Source of the DNA: Comamonas thiooxydans
Lineage (GTDB): Bacteria > Pseudomonadota > Gammaproteobacteria > Burkholderiales > Burkholderiaceae_C
DNA: 37,856 bases
Assembly (NCBI RefSeq): GCF_000964545.1
Contig: NZ_BBVD01000025.1
Location: 1-37,856 of the forward strand
Direction: 5' to 3'
Made by a program: the position numbers and the translations under genes. The notes below the pieces were generated by a model, which had not been told where the DNA came from, made no database searches, and saw nothing but the letters and a program-made list of their open reading frames with translations. How positions within the stretch are numbered: the first letter of the stretch is position 1; each line of letters opens with the position of its first letter. Below, piece after piece: positions 24,067 through 31,208 of the stretch.

Positions 24067-24090
24067 AGCAGCCCCTGTGGCTGCTTTTTT
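24067..24090 (+). terminator. Intrinsic terminator after lipA
   Basis: A 7-bp stem AGCAGCC/GGCTGCT with a 5-base loop is followed by a run of five T (six counting the last stem base). Confidence 0.9.
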
Positions 24091-24133
24091 CATGCCCGAA
24101 TGCAATGAGCAGTGCTGCACGCCCCAGTATTCT

Positions 24134-24164
24134 CCAAAAAATAAAGCTCCTGAATAAGGAGCTT
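24134..24164 (-). terminator. Intrinsic terminator on the minus strand, end of candidate RNA
   Basis: On the minus strand a perfect 8-bp stem AAGCTCCT/AGGAGCTT with a 5-base loop is followed by TATTTTTT. The nearest minus-strand protein gene ends 369 bp upstream (24533), an odd distance for its terminator. A promoter-like site at 24409-24438 fits better as the start of the transcript. Confidence 0.8.
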
Positions 24165-24402
24165 GATGCGCTTTTCTGGTAAAGCTTACATAGTCAATTC
24201 ATAGCAGAATCGTTGCATATCATGCGCTAAAAGCTATGAATTTTGAATAAATTACTGTTTGCATCGAAAAAACGCCTGGCTAACCGGCAAACCGCTGGCT
24301 GGCAAAAACGACTGCAGGCTGAACAGGCCCGACGAGTCGCCCCACGATGAAACTGAGCCATGCAGCGCTGGATACCCCACCAGAGTCCTGCGCTGCAAGC
24401 TG
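24136..24402 (-). ncRNA. Candidate Fur-controlled small RNA, about 265 nt
   Basis: The region lacks a credible protein gene. On the minus strand a sigma-70-like promoter (TTGATA, 18 bp, TACTAT) at 24409-24438 is overlaid by a Fur-like box. A good intrinsic terminator lies at 24134-24164, so a transcript of about 265 nt is expected. A 10-bp inverted repeat at 24196-24242 would form a stem-loop in it. A 44-codon frame starting near 24361 has no ribosome-binding site and does not look protein-like. The elements are visible; transcription and function are inference. It could instead be a long 3' UTR of the DUF1963 gene. Confidence 0.45.
24196..24242. repeat. 10-bp inverted repeat with AGC-rich loop
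   Basis: Exact arms AATTCATAGC and GCTATGAATT enclose a 27-base loop containing ATGCGCTAAAA. The ATAGC...GCGCT...GCTAT pattern resembles short hairpin elements I recall from Comamonadaceae intergenic regions. A degenerate relative may occur at 29629-29660 (GCCATAGC, CAGCGCTTGATAGC). Confidence 0.5.
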
Positions 24403-24408
24403 GGATGA

Positions 24409-24438
24409 ATAGTAACATCAAATGAGAATCAATATCAA
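24409..24438 (-). promoter_or_regulatory. Putative promoter of the candidate RNA
   Basis: On the minus strand, -35 TTGATA (24438-24433; five of six consensus) and -10 TACTAT (24414-24409; four of six) are 18 bp apart. The Fur-like box covers the -35 hexamer and part of the spacer. Confidence 0.5.
24423..24437. promoter_or_regulatory. Fur-like iron box
   Basis: TGAGAAT C AATATCA matches the 7-1-7 Fur consensus (TGATAAT N ATTATCA) at 12 of 14 defined positions. The site sits over the -35 region of a minus-strand promoter, the classic position for Fur repression when iron is plentiful. The nearest downstream minus-strand product would be the candidate RNA; no iron-uptake gene is nearby. Confidence 0.6.
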
Positions 24439-24532
24439 TTAATTTTCGTTTCCTACAAAAAGAATTCTCCAAACACCTGTTTCGCAGCCATTTCGCAACC
24501 GTTGGCACCTGCAGCCACGGTGCAGGCGGGTT

Positions 24533-25582
24533 TCAGCAACACTGCAGCACCAACCGCGCCCGGTCAAAGCGACGTGCGCGCAGATCGTCGCGGCGCATCC
24601 ACAGATAGAGCTGGCCTGCATCGCCCCAGCCCATGCCGCCTTTTTCATCGCTGCCGATCTGCAGCAGCAAAAGCCACTGCGTTGCGGTATCGCGTACGGC
24701 CCGCGTGGCCTCGTCCGCGTAGGCATCGCCATTACCGCAGTAATGCCCCGCTGCCACCAACGCGCATTCGGTCTGCATATCACCCTGGACAGGCGTGGGC
24801 CAGCCGCCGATGCGATGGCAACCGCTATCCTCTCCACCGCTGCTGGCAGCGTTTTGTGCGTCATCGAACCACCATTCGACAAAGCGGTCACGCTGCTCTT
24901 CGTCAAGCGCCAGGCCCTGCGAACCCCACTGAGCGCTCTCCAGAGGCAAGGCCGTGACGCAGGCATGCAGTTCGCAGGCCATAGGAGCGAGCTGGCAGTG
25001 ATCGGGCAGCTCTAGCAGCGCCGGCGGCTGCGGGCGCCGCTCGAACTCGGCATCGCCCTCGGAGAAGATCAGCTTCAGCGCACAGGCATCGGCAGGATCG
25101 AAACCCCAGGGCTGCTCCATCAGGTCGTAGAAGACAGACAGCAGTCCAGACTCGGGGAAATCCGCATCCAGAGTCCCGGCGGAGCGAGCTTCGGCGAAGT
25201 TGATCTGCGCCACAAAGCTCAGCGGAAAAGTGCTTTCAAGCCTTGCGACGTGCTGCAAGGCCTCTTTGCGAAATAGCTGGACTTGCTCCGGCCTGGCCCA
25301 TCGCCAACGGCTGTCGGGAGCAAGGCTGTCTTCGCGATGGGGCTTCACCCGCTGCTCATGGTCCGGATAGCGTCCTCGCTCGGGCCAGGCCACACCGGCT
25401 GGCAGGTCGGGACAGCCGCCAAGTTTGGTGCTGCCGGACGCAATCTCCGCTTCGTCCTCCACCGCAGTGGTCTGCAGCCACACGGCCGGCCTGGCTTGCG
25501 CAGCCAGTTGCTGCGCAAGTGCTGCATCTTCCAGCACCGGCTCGAGCGCACGGGCGATTTCCTGCGAATGTGCGTAATTCAT
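24533..25582 (-). CDS. DUF1963 (YwqG-like) protein
   Basis: A 349-residue soluble protein of the YwqG/DUF1963 family. The pieces that identify it are KLGGCPDLPAGVAWP near residue 55, LSFVAQINFAE, GLLSVFYD, HRIGGWPTPVQGDMQ and the C-terminal LLLQIGSDEKGGMGWGDAGQLYLWMRRDDL. The family has no proven biochemical role. The ATG has AAGGG just upstream. It lies 42 bp downstream of ptsI on the same strand and could be transcribed from it, though the connection is probably not functional. Confidence 0.9.
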   Translation of the reverse strand: MNYAHSQEIARALEPVLEDAALAQQLAAQARPAVWLQTTAVEDEAEIASGSTKLGGCPDLPAGVAWPERGRYPDHEQRVKPHREDSLAPDSRWRWARPEQVQLFRKEALQHVARLESTFPLSFVAQINFAEARSAGTLDADFPESGLLSVFYDLMEQPWGFDPADACALKLIFSEGDAEFERRPQPPALLELPDHCQLAPMACELHACVTALPLESAQWGSQGLALDEEQRDRFVEWWFDDAQNAASSGGEDSGCHRIGGWPTPVQGDMQTECALVAAGHYCGNGDAYADEATRAVRDTATQWLLLLQIGSDEKGGMGWGDAGQLYLWMRRDDLRARRFDRARLVLQCC

Positions 25583-25624
25583 CCATCCCTTTTCTGCCGG
25601 CCTCGAGGTCGTTCCCTGAACTCT

Positions 25625-27400
25625 TCAGGGCGCCAGCATCTGCGCCGGGCATTCGCTGCCCAGCACCTCGGTGGCCCAGGGAGCCAGCTTGCTGGAGTCC
25701 GCACGCAGCACCTCCTGCTTGACGGCCAGAATCTGCGCGGGGTGCATGGAAAAACTGCGCAGCCCCAGGCCCAAAAGCAGCCGGGTCATGCTCAGATCAC
25801 CGGCCATTTCGCCGCAAACGCTGACTTCCTTGCCTGCGGCATTGGCCGCTGCGATGACCTCCGCCACCAGGCGCAACACCGCCGGATGCATGGGGTCGTA
25901 GAGATGGGCCACGGTTTCGTCGGCACGATCGATGGCCAGCGTGTACTGGATCAGGTCGTTGGTGCCTATGGACAGAAAGTCGAAATATTGGAGAAAGCTG
26001 CGCACCGTCAGGGCGGCCGCCGGAATCTCGATCATGGCGCCCAGCTTGACCGGGCCGTAGGCGACGCCGCGCACATCGAGCTCATGCTGCGCCTGGCGCA
26101 GCTGGGCCAGGGTCTGCTCGATCTCGCTGCGATGGGCCAGCATGGGAAACAGCAGCTTGATCTGTCCGTGCGCTGCCGCGCGCAGAACGGCGCGCAGCTG
26201 GGTGCGGAACATCACGGGGTCGGCCAGACTCCAGCGTATGGCGCGCAGGCCCAGCGCGGGGTTGAGGTAGTAGTCCTTGGGCTGTGCCTTGTCCAGCGGC
26301 TTGTCGGCCCCCACATCCAGCGTGCGGATGGTGACCGGCATGCCTTGCATGCCGTCTATGGCCTCGCGATAGGCACGGTACTGCTCTTCCTCGCCGGGCA
26401 GATTGCCGCTGCGCCCCATGAACAGAAACTCGGTACGGAACAGCCCCACCCCGACTGCGCCAGCACGCACGGCAGCAGCCCCGTCGCTGGGCTGCTCGAT
26501 ATTGGCCAGCAACTCCACCTTCTGCCCATCCATGGTGAGGGACGGCGTGTAGCGCAGACGGGTCAGGCGCTCGCGCTCCAGTTCGGTCTGGCGCTGGCGA
26601 AAGCTGTACTCCGCCAGGATGATGGGTGTGGGGTCCACGATGACCACGCCCTCGTTGCCGTCGATGATGACCCAGTCATCCTGGCGAATCAGCTGGCTTG
26701 CGGCCCGCGCGCCAACCACGGCCGGAATGTCCATGCTGCGTGCGACGATGGCCGTGTGGCTGGTCTTGCCGCCCACGGCCGTGATGAAGCCCGCAAAGAC
26801 CTTGCTCTTGAACTGCAGCATGTCCGCTGGCGACAGGTCTTGTGCCACCAGCACCAGCGGGGTTTCCGTGGTGACGTCGAGAGGCAGCTGCTGTCCCTCG
26901 GCTGCAGGCGCAGCGCCCGTCGGAGACAACGGTGGAGCAACCTGCGCAAGCGGACTGGCCGCGCCCTTCATGTGGCGCAGAATGCGCTCCACTACCTGCT
27001 CCAGATCGGCCTTGCGCTCGCGCAGGTACTCGTCGTCCATCTCGTCGAACTGGCGCGAGACGATTTCCAGCTGCGTGGTCAGCGCCCATTCGGCGTTATA
27101 CAGACGCTCCGAGATCCAGTTGCGGATGGCCTCGGCCAGTGCCTGGTCCTGCAGCAGCATCAGATGCACATCGAGCAGCGCATCAAGCTCGCCGGGCGCG
27201 TCCTTGGGCATTTCCTCCTGAAGCCGGCGCAGCTCATCAATCACCGCATTGCGTGCCGTGCGGGCACGCTGGATCTCCGACTCCACCTGATCGGGCCGGA
27301 TGAAGTAGTGCACCACCTCCATGCGACTGGAGGCCACAACGACCGCGCGCCCGATGGCAACCCCCCGTGAGACGGCCAGGCCGTGGATGGCAAATGTCAT
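25625..27400 (-). CDS. ptsI: PTS enzyme I (phosphoenolpyruvate-protein phosphotransferase)
   Basis: A 591-residue enzyme I that takes phosphate from phosphoenolpyruvate and passes it to HPr. The phosphorylated His is about residue 215 in GGKTSHTAIVARSMDIPAVVG; the C-terminal PEP-binding barrel has the family pieces GVGLFRTEFLFMGR, IGTNDLIQYTLAIDR and the active-site Cys in VSVCGEMAGD (about 530). An Ala/Pro-rich insertion of about 25 residues (145-172, SPLAQVAPPLSPTGAAPAAEG) lies in the linker between the HPr-binding domain and the phospho-His domain. It follows ptsH by 205 bp. With HPr and a IIA protein but no permease nearby, it probably feeds a regulatory phosphorelay. Confidence 0.97.
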   Translation of the reverse strand: MTFAIHGLAVSRGVAIGRAVVVASSRMEVVHYFIRPDQVESEIQRARTARNAVIDELRRLQEEMPKDAPGELDALLDVHLMLLQDQALAEAIRNWISERLYNAEWALTTQLEIVSRQFDEMDDEYLRERKADLEQVVERILRHMKGAASPLAQVAPPLSPTGAAPAAEGQQLPLDVTTETPLVLVAQDLSPADMLQFKSKVFAGFITAVGGKTSHTAIVARSMDIPAVVGARAASQLIRQDDWVIIDGNEGVVIVDPTPIILAEYSFRQRQTELERERLTRLRYTPSLTMDGQKVELLANIEQPSDGAAAVRAGAVGVGLFRTEFLFMGRSGNLPGEEEQYRAYREAIDGMQGMPVTIRTLDVGADKPLDKAQPKDYYLNPALGLRAIRWSLADPVMFRTQLRAVLRAAAHGQIKLLFPMLAHRSEIEQTLAQLRQAQHELDVRGVAYGPVKLGAMIEIPAAALTVRSFLQYFDFLSIGTNDLIQYTLAIDRADETVAHLYDPMHPAVLRLVAEVIAAANAAGKEVSVCGEMAGDLSMTRLLLGLGLRSFSMHPAQILAVKQEVLRADSSKLAPWATEVLGSECPAQMLAP

Positions 27401-27605
27401 GGCGAATGCCCTTTCGCGAATTTCGCGATTGCTTTTTGCTTGCTTCTTGCTCTTGTTTTTGCAGCAGTCAGCGCCAACTATCGCTGCACTACAGCATCAA
27501 AACCGCTCTACTTCATTAACAGCAAGACCCTGCCTGCTATCAAAAGAGCTAACCGTCCAACTGCCACCTGCACGCGGTCAAGCCGCGGCACAGGCGAGGC
27601 AGCCT

Positions 27606-27875
27606 TTACTGGCCTTCGCCAAACTTGTCATTGATCAGGGCCACCAGCGCATCCGTGGCTTCCTGCTCCTGTGCGCCATCGGTTTCCAGCTCCAGCTCGG
27701 AGCCTATGCCCGCCGCCAGCATCATCACGCCCATGATGCTCTTGGCATTGACGCGGCGCTCGCCCTTGGTCAGCCAGACCTCGCAGGGGAAGCTGCCGGC
27801 GAGCTTGGTGAGCTTGGCCGATGCACGGGCATGCAGGCCCAATTTATTGCTGATGGTGATATTGGTCTTGATCAT
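27606..27875 (-). CDS. ptsH: Phosphocarrier protein HPr
   Basis: An 89-residue HPr. His15 in LGLHARASAKL is the phosphate-carrying residue, and Ser46 in NAKSIMGVM is the residue that HPr kinase phosphorylates in bacteria that have HprK. No hprK gene is in the window. Its start overlaps the end of the upstream IIA gene by 32 bp, and no purine-rich ribosome-binding site is visible, so it is likely translated by coupling. It would be phosphorylated by the enzyme I encoded downstream. Confidence 0.97.
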   Translation of the reverse strand: MIKTNITISNKLGLHARASAKLTKLAGSFPCEVWLTKGERRVNAKSIMGVMMLAAGIGSELELETDGAQEQEATDALVALINDKFGEGQ

Positions 27876-28299
27876 TGGAAGGTCGTGCGCTTTGATTTTG
27901 TCGGGAACTGCCGGCCACCTGCATCACCCCCTGGCTGCCGCCCACCATGGCCCGCGAAACCAGGGCATCCAGCGGCTCATGCCGATAGCCTATGGAGCGC
28001 AAAAGCATGGGCAGGTTCACGCCCGCCACCAGCCTGGCCTGCAACAGGCCCGTGAGACGCTGGGCCACATTGCATGGGGTGGCGCCAAACAGATCGGTCA
28101 GCACCAGGGTCGGTGCATCCAGACCGCCATGCGCCACCAGCATGGCCAGGGCGCGCTCCAGCGTGGCCTCGGGCGCCTCTTCGGAAGGCACGTCCAGGGC
28201 CAGCAAGTCGTCAGCGCTATCGGCAAACACATGCAGGGCGCATTCGCGCAATGCAGCGGCCAGAGGAGCGTGAGTGAGCAAAAGAATGCGCGTGGTCAT
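27844..28299 (-). CDS. PTS IIA protein, mannose family (regulatory)
   Basis: A 151-residue IIA(Man)-type domain; the phosphorylated His is His10 in LLLTHAPLAAAL. TLVLTDLFGATPCNVAQRL and the LVAGVNLPMLLRSI segment are family pieces. A polar tail of about 20 residues (SSRQNQSARPSNDQDQYHHQQ) is encoded where the gene overlaps ptsH, so the tail may be only a by-product of the overlap. There is no IIB, IIC or IID gene nearby. In many betaproteobacteria this gene sits before ptsH and ptsI and is thought to serve regulation, not sugar import. Confidence 0.93.
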   Translation of the reverse strand: MTTRILLLTHAPLAAALRECALHVFADSADDLLALDVPSEEAPEATLERALAMLVAHGGLDAPTLVLTDLFGATPCNVAQRLTGLLQARLVAGVNLPMLLRSIGYRHEPLDALVSRAMVGGSQGVMQVAGSSRQNQSARPSNDQDQYHHQQ

Positions 28300-28322
28300 G
28301 TAGTCACAGTTCTTGAAAGCAA

Positions 28323-28328
28323 ATTATG
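28323..28328 (-). promoter_or_regulatory. Putative -10 box of the IIA-ptsH-ptsI operon
   Basis: The minus strand reads CATAAT (five of six consensus) 23 bp before the IIA start codon. A TTGTTG hexamer lies 15 bp upstream, a short spacer. The leader would be short, about 17 nt. Confidence 0.3.
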
Positions 28329-28395
28329 GCCTGTTGCCGCCATCAACAAGGGCAATGAGGTGGATGAAGCACAAAGCTCATGATCTGGATGGGAC

Positions 28396-28959
28396 TTATT
28401 GCAATTGCAGACCCGAAAAAAACATCTCGGCCTCGGCAGACCTGAGCTTGTCGGCATAGATCACTGCGTGATAGACCCTGGCGCCACTGCCCTCCAGGCG
28501 AGCAAACCACAGACCATGCCCCACCACTTTCTGCCCCCGGGGACCGAGCCCCTCGAAGGTCATGCGCAGGGACTGCGGCAGATTCAACGTGCCCTTGGGC
28601 ACCCACAGGCCATCGCCCCTGGCATCGAGCCTTGCGGCAGCACCGTCTGCCGACTTCAGCTGCGCCAGCACTGCCTGCTGCCAGAACGTCAGTGCCTCGG
28701 CAGCACGTGCAGGCTCGGCCACGGCGAAATGCGACACCGCATAGGTCGCGCCCTGGGCCTCGCAGCCCACGACCGACAGTTGTACCTGACCCAGCCCCAG
28801 CTCTATCGGCCGGGTGGCTGTCTGCACATCGCAGGGCAAGAGTGCTTGCAGCGGCGCATCCTTGAGCTGGGTGGTGCGCCAGTTCAGCGCCGGGCTGCAG
28901 GCGGCCAGCAGCGCGCAGCTGACCAGTAGCGTCGCAGCCCAGAGTCCGGTTTTCTTCAT
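28396..28959 (-). CDS. Lipoprotein of unknown function
   Basis: A 187-residue protein with a signal peptide and lipobox LLAAC (Cys about residue 21). The mature part is alternately hydrophobic, with RPIELGLGQVQLSVVGCEAQGATYAVSHFAVAEPARA in the middle and KVVGHGLWFARLEGSGARVYHAVIYADKLRSAEAEMFFSGLQL at the end, suggestive of a beta-rich outer-membrane or periplasmic domain. I do not recognise a family. It lies 97 bp upstream of the IIA gene on the same strand, and a 16-bp palindrome lies 51 bp before it. Ribosome-binding site support is weak. Confidence 0.78.
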   Translation of the reverse strand: MKKTGLWAATLLVSCALLAACSPALNWRTTQLKDAPLQALLPCDVQTATRPIELGLGQVQLSVVGCEAQGATYAVSHFAVAEPARAAEALTFWQQAVLAQLKSADGAAARLDARGDGLWVPKGTLNLPQSLRMTFEGLGPRGQKVVGHGLWFARLEGSGARVYHAVIYADKLRSAEAEMFFSGLQLQ

Positions 28960-29009
28960 GGCCCATTATCGGCAGCAGCACGGGCCCGACCTGTCACACA
29001 AGCCTAGGG

Positions 29010-29025
29010 TTGACCCGTGGGTCAA
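29010..29025. promoter_or_regulatory. Palindrome between the lipoprotein and TlpA-like genes
   Basis: Exact 7-bp arms TTGACCC/GGGTCAA with a 2-bp centre lie in the divergent promoter region. It is symmetric enough to be an operator. No regulator gene is adjacent, so it cannot be assigned. Confidence 0.4.
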
Positions 29026-29110
29026 GCAGTAAGAACTGAACTTTTAGCGGGTTTGACACACCAACCCACAGATCAGCAAGGTGCTGAAGATTTGTGCACA
29101 ATCAAACTCT

Positions 29111-29623
29111 ATGGCAAGCAAACATTGGATCGCAGGCATTGTGGCGGCCGCCGTCATCGGCGTCGGGGCCTGGGTGTATTCGGGTGCAGGGCAGACCGCG
29201 GCGCCGCAATCCACATTTGTGCTGCTGGACGGCAGCCAGAAAACCACGGCCGACCTCAAGGGCAAGGTGACGCTGGTGAACTTCTGGGCCACCAGCTGCA
29301 CCACCTGCGTGGCAGAGATGCCCGAGATCATCAGCACCTACCAGAAGTACCAGGGCAAGGGCTTTGACACCCTGGCCGTGGCCATGAGCTACGACCCACC
29401 CAGCTATGTCGTGAACTTTGTTGAATCGCGCAAGCTGCCCTTCCAGGTCGCGCTGGACAACACCGGCAGCGTGGCCAAGGCCTGGGGCGATGTGCAACTC
29501 ACACCCACCACCTTCATCGTCAACAAGCGCGGCGAGATCGTGAAAAGCTATATCGGCGCGCCTGACTTTGAGCAACTGCACAAGCTGATCGAGAAGCTGC
29601 TGGCAGAACCAGCTGCAGCTTGA
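29111..29623 (+). CDS. TlpA/ResA-like membrane-anchored thioredoxin
   Basis: A 170-residue protein with an N-terminal membrane anchor or signal peptide (about residues 6-23, IAGIVAAAVIGVGAWVY), then a thioredoxin fold. The active site WATSCTTC gives the redox pair Cys63-Cys66, and the cis-proline loop is QLTPTTFIV. The CTTC motif is of the reducing TlpA/ResA class found in cytochrome c maturation and periplasmic disulfide reduction. Two cytochrome genes lie nearby but not in its operon. I chose the ATG at 29111; an in-frame GTG at 29081 exists but neither has a good ribosome-binding site. Confidence 0.9.
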   Translation: MASKHWIAGIVAAAVIGVGAWVYSGAGQTAAPQSTFVLLDGSQKTTADLKGKVTLVNFWATSCTTCVAEMPEIISTYQKYQGKGFDTLAVAMSYDPPSYVVNFVESRKLPFQVALDNTGSVAKAWGDVQLTPTTFIVNKRGEIVKSYIGAPDFEQLHKLIEKLLAEPAAA

Positions 29624-29713
29624 TTAAAAGCCATAGCTTACAGCGCTTGATAGCAGGCAACTTCAATATCAAAAGTGCCTAAAACATAGAAACAGCAAGC
29701 GACAGCAGCTCAC

Positions 29714-29741
29714 AAAAAAACCGACCAATGGTCGGTTTTTT
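29714..29741. terminator. Bidirectional terminator after the TlpA-like gene
   Basis: A 6-bp CCGACC/GGTCGG stem with an AAT loop is flanked by A7 on the left and T6 on the right. It serves the plus-strand TlpA-like gene and the minus-strand cytochrome c' gene. Confidence 0.9.
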
Positions 29742-29755
29742 CATGCCTGGAGCAT

Positions 29756-29823
29756 CGAGCAAGGGCCGCTCCGCAGCGAAGATGCTGTCCCCCTGAGGGG
29801 AAGCCGCGCAGCGGCTCAGGGGG
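29756..29823. repeat. Dispersed intergenic repeat, copy B (after cytochrome c')
   Basis: It aligns with copy A at 14900-14979 over nearly its full length, with a shorter central hairpin. Outer arms CCCCCTGAG/CTCAGGGGG and inner GCCGC/GCGGC give a branched stem. It ends exactly at the base before the cytochrome c' stop codon. Confidence 0.8.
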
Positions 29824-30270
29824 CTACTTATTCCGGAAGCTGTCGTGGCAGCTCTTGCAACTATTGGCGGCCGGGCCGAAAGCCGTCTTGAGATTGTCCA
29901 GATTGCCGGTCTTGGCGGCAGCATTGAGCTTGACGACTTCTGCTTCCATCTTGCCCGACAGATCATGGAACTTGGCCTGCTCCTTCCACACCTCAGGCTT
30001 GGCCTTGCCGCCTTCGGTGCCGGCGCCGAAGCCGGCCCAGGGCAGCTTGGACATGAAGGCCACAATTTCCGCACTTTCCTGCGCGCTCTTGGCATCGAAG
30101 GGCATCTTGCCATTCGCCATGGCGCCCAGACGGCTGAAATGCGTGCCCAGCACGCTCAAGGCGCTCTGGCGGTATTTGATGGCATCTTCAGCCTTGGCGA
30201 ACTGTGCCGAGGCAGGCAGGGCCACGGTGGCAACCACAGCAGCGAATGCCAGAGTGGAAAAAGCTTTCAT
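29824..30270 (-). CDS. Cytochrome c' (periplasmic)
   Basis: A 148-residue class II cytochrome c. A signal peptide is cleaved after ASA (residue 22). The four-helix-bundle part contains DAIKYRQSALSVLGTHFSRLGAM and PWAGFGAGTEGGKAKPEVW, and the haem site CKSCH is near the C-terminus (residues 138-142), as usual for cytochrome c'. These proteins bind nitric oxide and can protect against nitrosative stress. AAAGGA precedes the ATG. It is divergent from a cytochrome b561 gene, 150 bp apart; this pairing suggests the b561 could reduce it. Confidence 0.95.
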   Translation of the reverse strand: MKAFSTLAFAAVVATVALPASAQFAKAEDAIKYRQSALSVLGTHFSRLGAMANGKMPFDAKSAQESAEIVAFMSKLPWAGFGAGTEGGKAKPEVWKEQAKFHDLSGKMEAEVVKLNAAAKTGNLDNLKTAFGPAANSCKSCHDSFRNK

Positions 30271-30420
30271 CGGGGTATCCTTTCTTGGTTCTACAGCCTG
30301 CCGCAGGCGGCTGCCTGTCCAGTATGGCAGAGGAACATGAAAGCACGCACTGCCCCTTCCGGGCTTGGCTTTCGACGCCATGCAGGCACAATGCCGGTGT
30401 CGATTCGCGATGAACAAGCC

Positions 30421-31125
30421 ATGACAAACCCTATTCGACCTGCCGCAGCAGGGCCACACAAGGTACGCATCTGGGATCTGCCCACCCGCCTGTTTCACTG
30501 GCTGCTGGCAATCTGCATCGTGGCCCTGGTGGTCACCGCCAAGATGGGCGGCAATGCCATGAACTGGCATCTGCTGCTGGGACAGGTCGTGCTGGCCTTG
30601 CTGATCTTTCGCATTCTCTGGGGCCTGGTCGGCGGGTACTGGTCGCGCTTTGGCAGCTTCATCCCTTCTGCGGCGGCCATGAGGCGTTATCTCAGTGGCG
30701 CGTCGACCACGCAGGACCGCGCAGGCCACAACCCGCTGGGCTCACTGTCGGTCATCGCGATGCTAATCGTTCTGATAGCGCAGATAGCAAGCGGGCTGAT
30801 GAGCGATGATGAAATTGCCTTCAGCGGACCGTTGACGCGTTTTGTGTCCGGCGAGCTGATCTCCAAGGCCACCGACTACCACGCCCACTGGGGCCAGTAC
30901 CTGATTTACGCACTGGTCGCACTGCATCTGCTGGCCCTCATCGGCTACAGCCTCAAGGGCGACAAACTGGTCCCGGCCATGGTCACGGGCGACAAATTGC
31001 TGGAGGAACCCGTTGCTGCGAGCCGCGACACCGCCAGCACCCGGGTTCTGGCCGCACTGCTGGCCGTGGTGGCAAGCGCTCTCTCCTGGTGGGTCCATCA
31101 ACTGGGCCAGAGCGCTGCTTTCTGA
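30421..31125 (+). CDS. Di-haem cytochrome b561
   Basis: A 234-residue inner-membrane protein of the bacterial b561 family. After a short polar N-terminus, four hydrophobic helices follow; likely haem ligands are His26 (RLFHWLLA), His50 (MNWHLLLGQ) and histidines in DYHAHWGQYLIYALVALHLLALI. A C-terminal fifth hydrophobic segment (VLAALLAVVASALSWWVHQL) is extra. The family takes electrons from the quinone pool and passes them to soluble cytochromes. It faces the cytochrome c' gene. No strong ribosome-binding site is seen before the ATG. Confidence 0.94.
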   Translation: MTNPIRPAAAGPHKVRIWDLPTRLFHWLLAICIVALVVTAKMGGNAMNWHLLLGQVVLALLIFRILWGLVGGYWSRFGSFIPSAAAMRRYLSGASTTQDRAGHNPLGSLSVIAMLIVLIAQIASGLMSDDEIAFSGPLTRFVSGELISKATDYHAHWGQYLIYALVALHLLALIGYSLKGDKLVPAMVTGDKLLEEPVAASRDTASTRVLAALLAVVASALSWWVHQLGQSAAF

Positions 31126-31208
31126 GTTCTGACGCTGCAGGCAGCTGCTTTAACCATGTAAAGCACTTGCCGCTACACTGGGCCTTCTTTCATCATTGCC
31201 TAGTTGCC

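Noticed and set aside
24227..24508. A 93-codon minus-strand open frame in the gap after lipA
   Set aside because: Its start lies upstream of the putative promoter, there is no ribosome-binding site, and the Cys/Arg-rich composition is not protein-like. The candidate RNA is a better reading.
25283..27370. A 695-codon plus-strand open frame opposite ptsI
   Set aside because: It lies antisense to an intact enzyme I and shows no domain; composition is Gln/His/Leu-biased as in other reverse-strand shadows.
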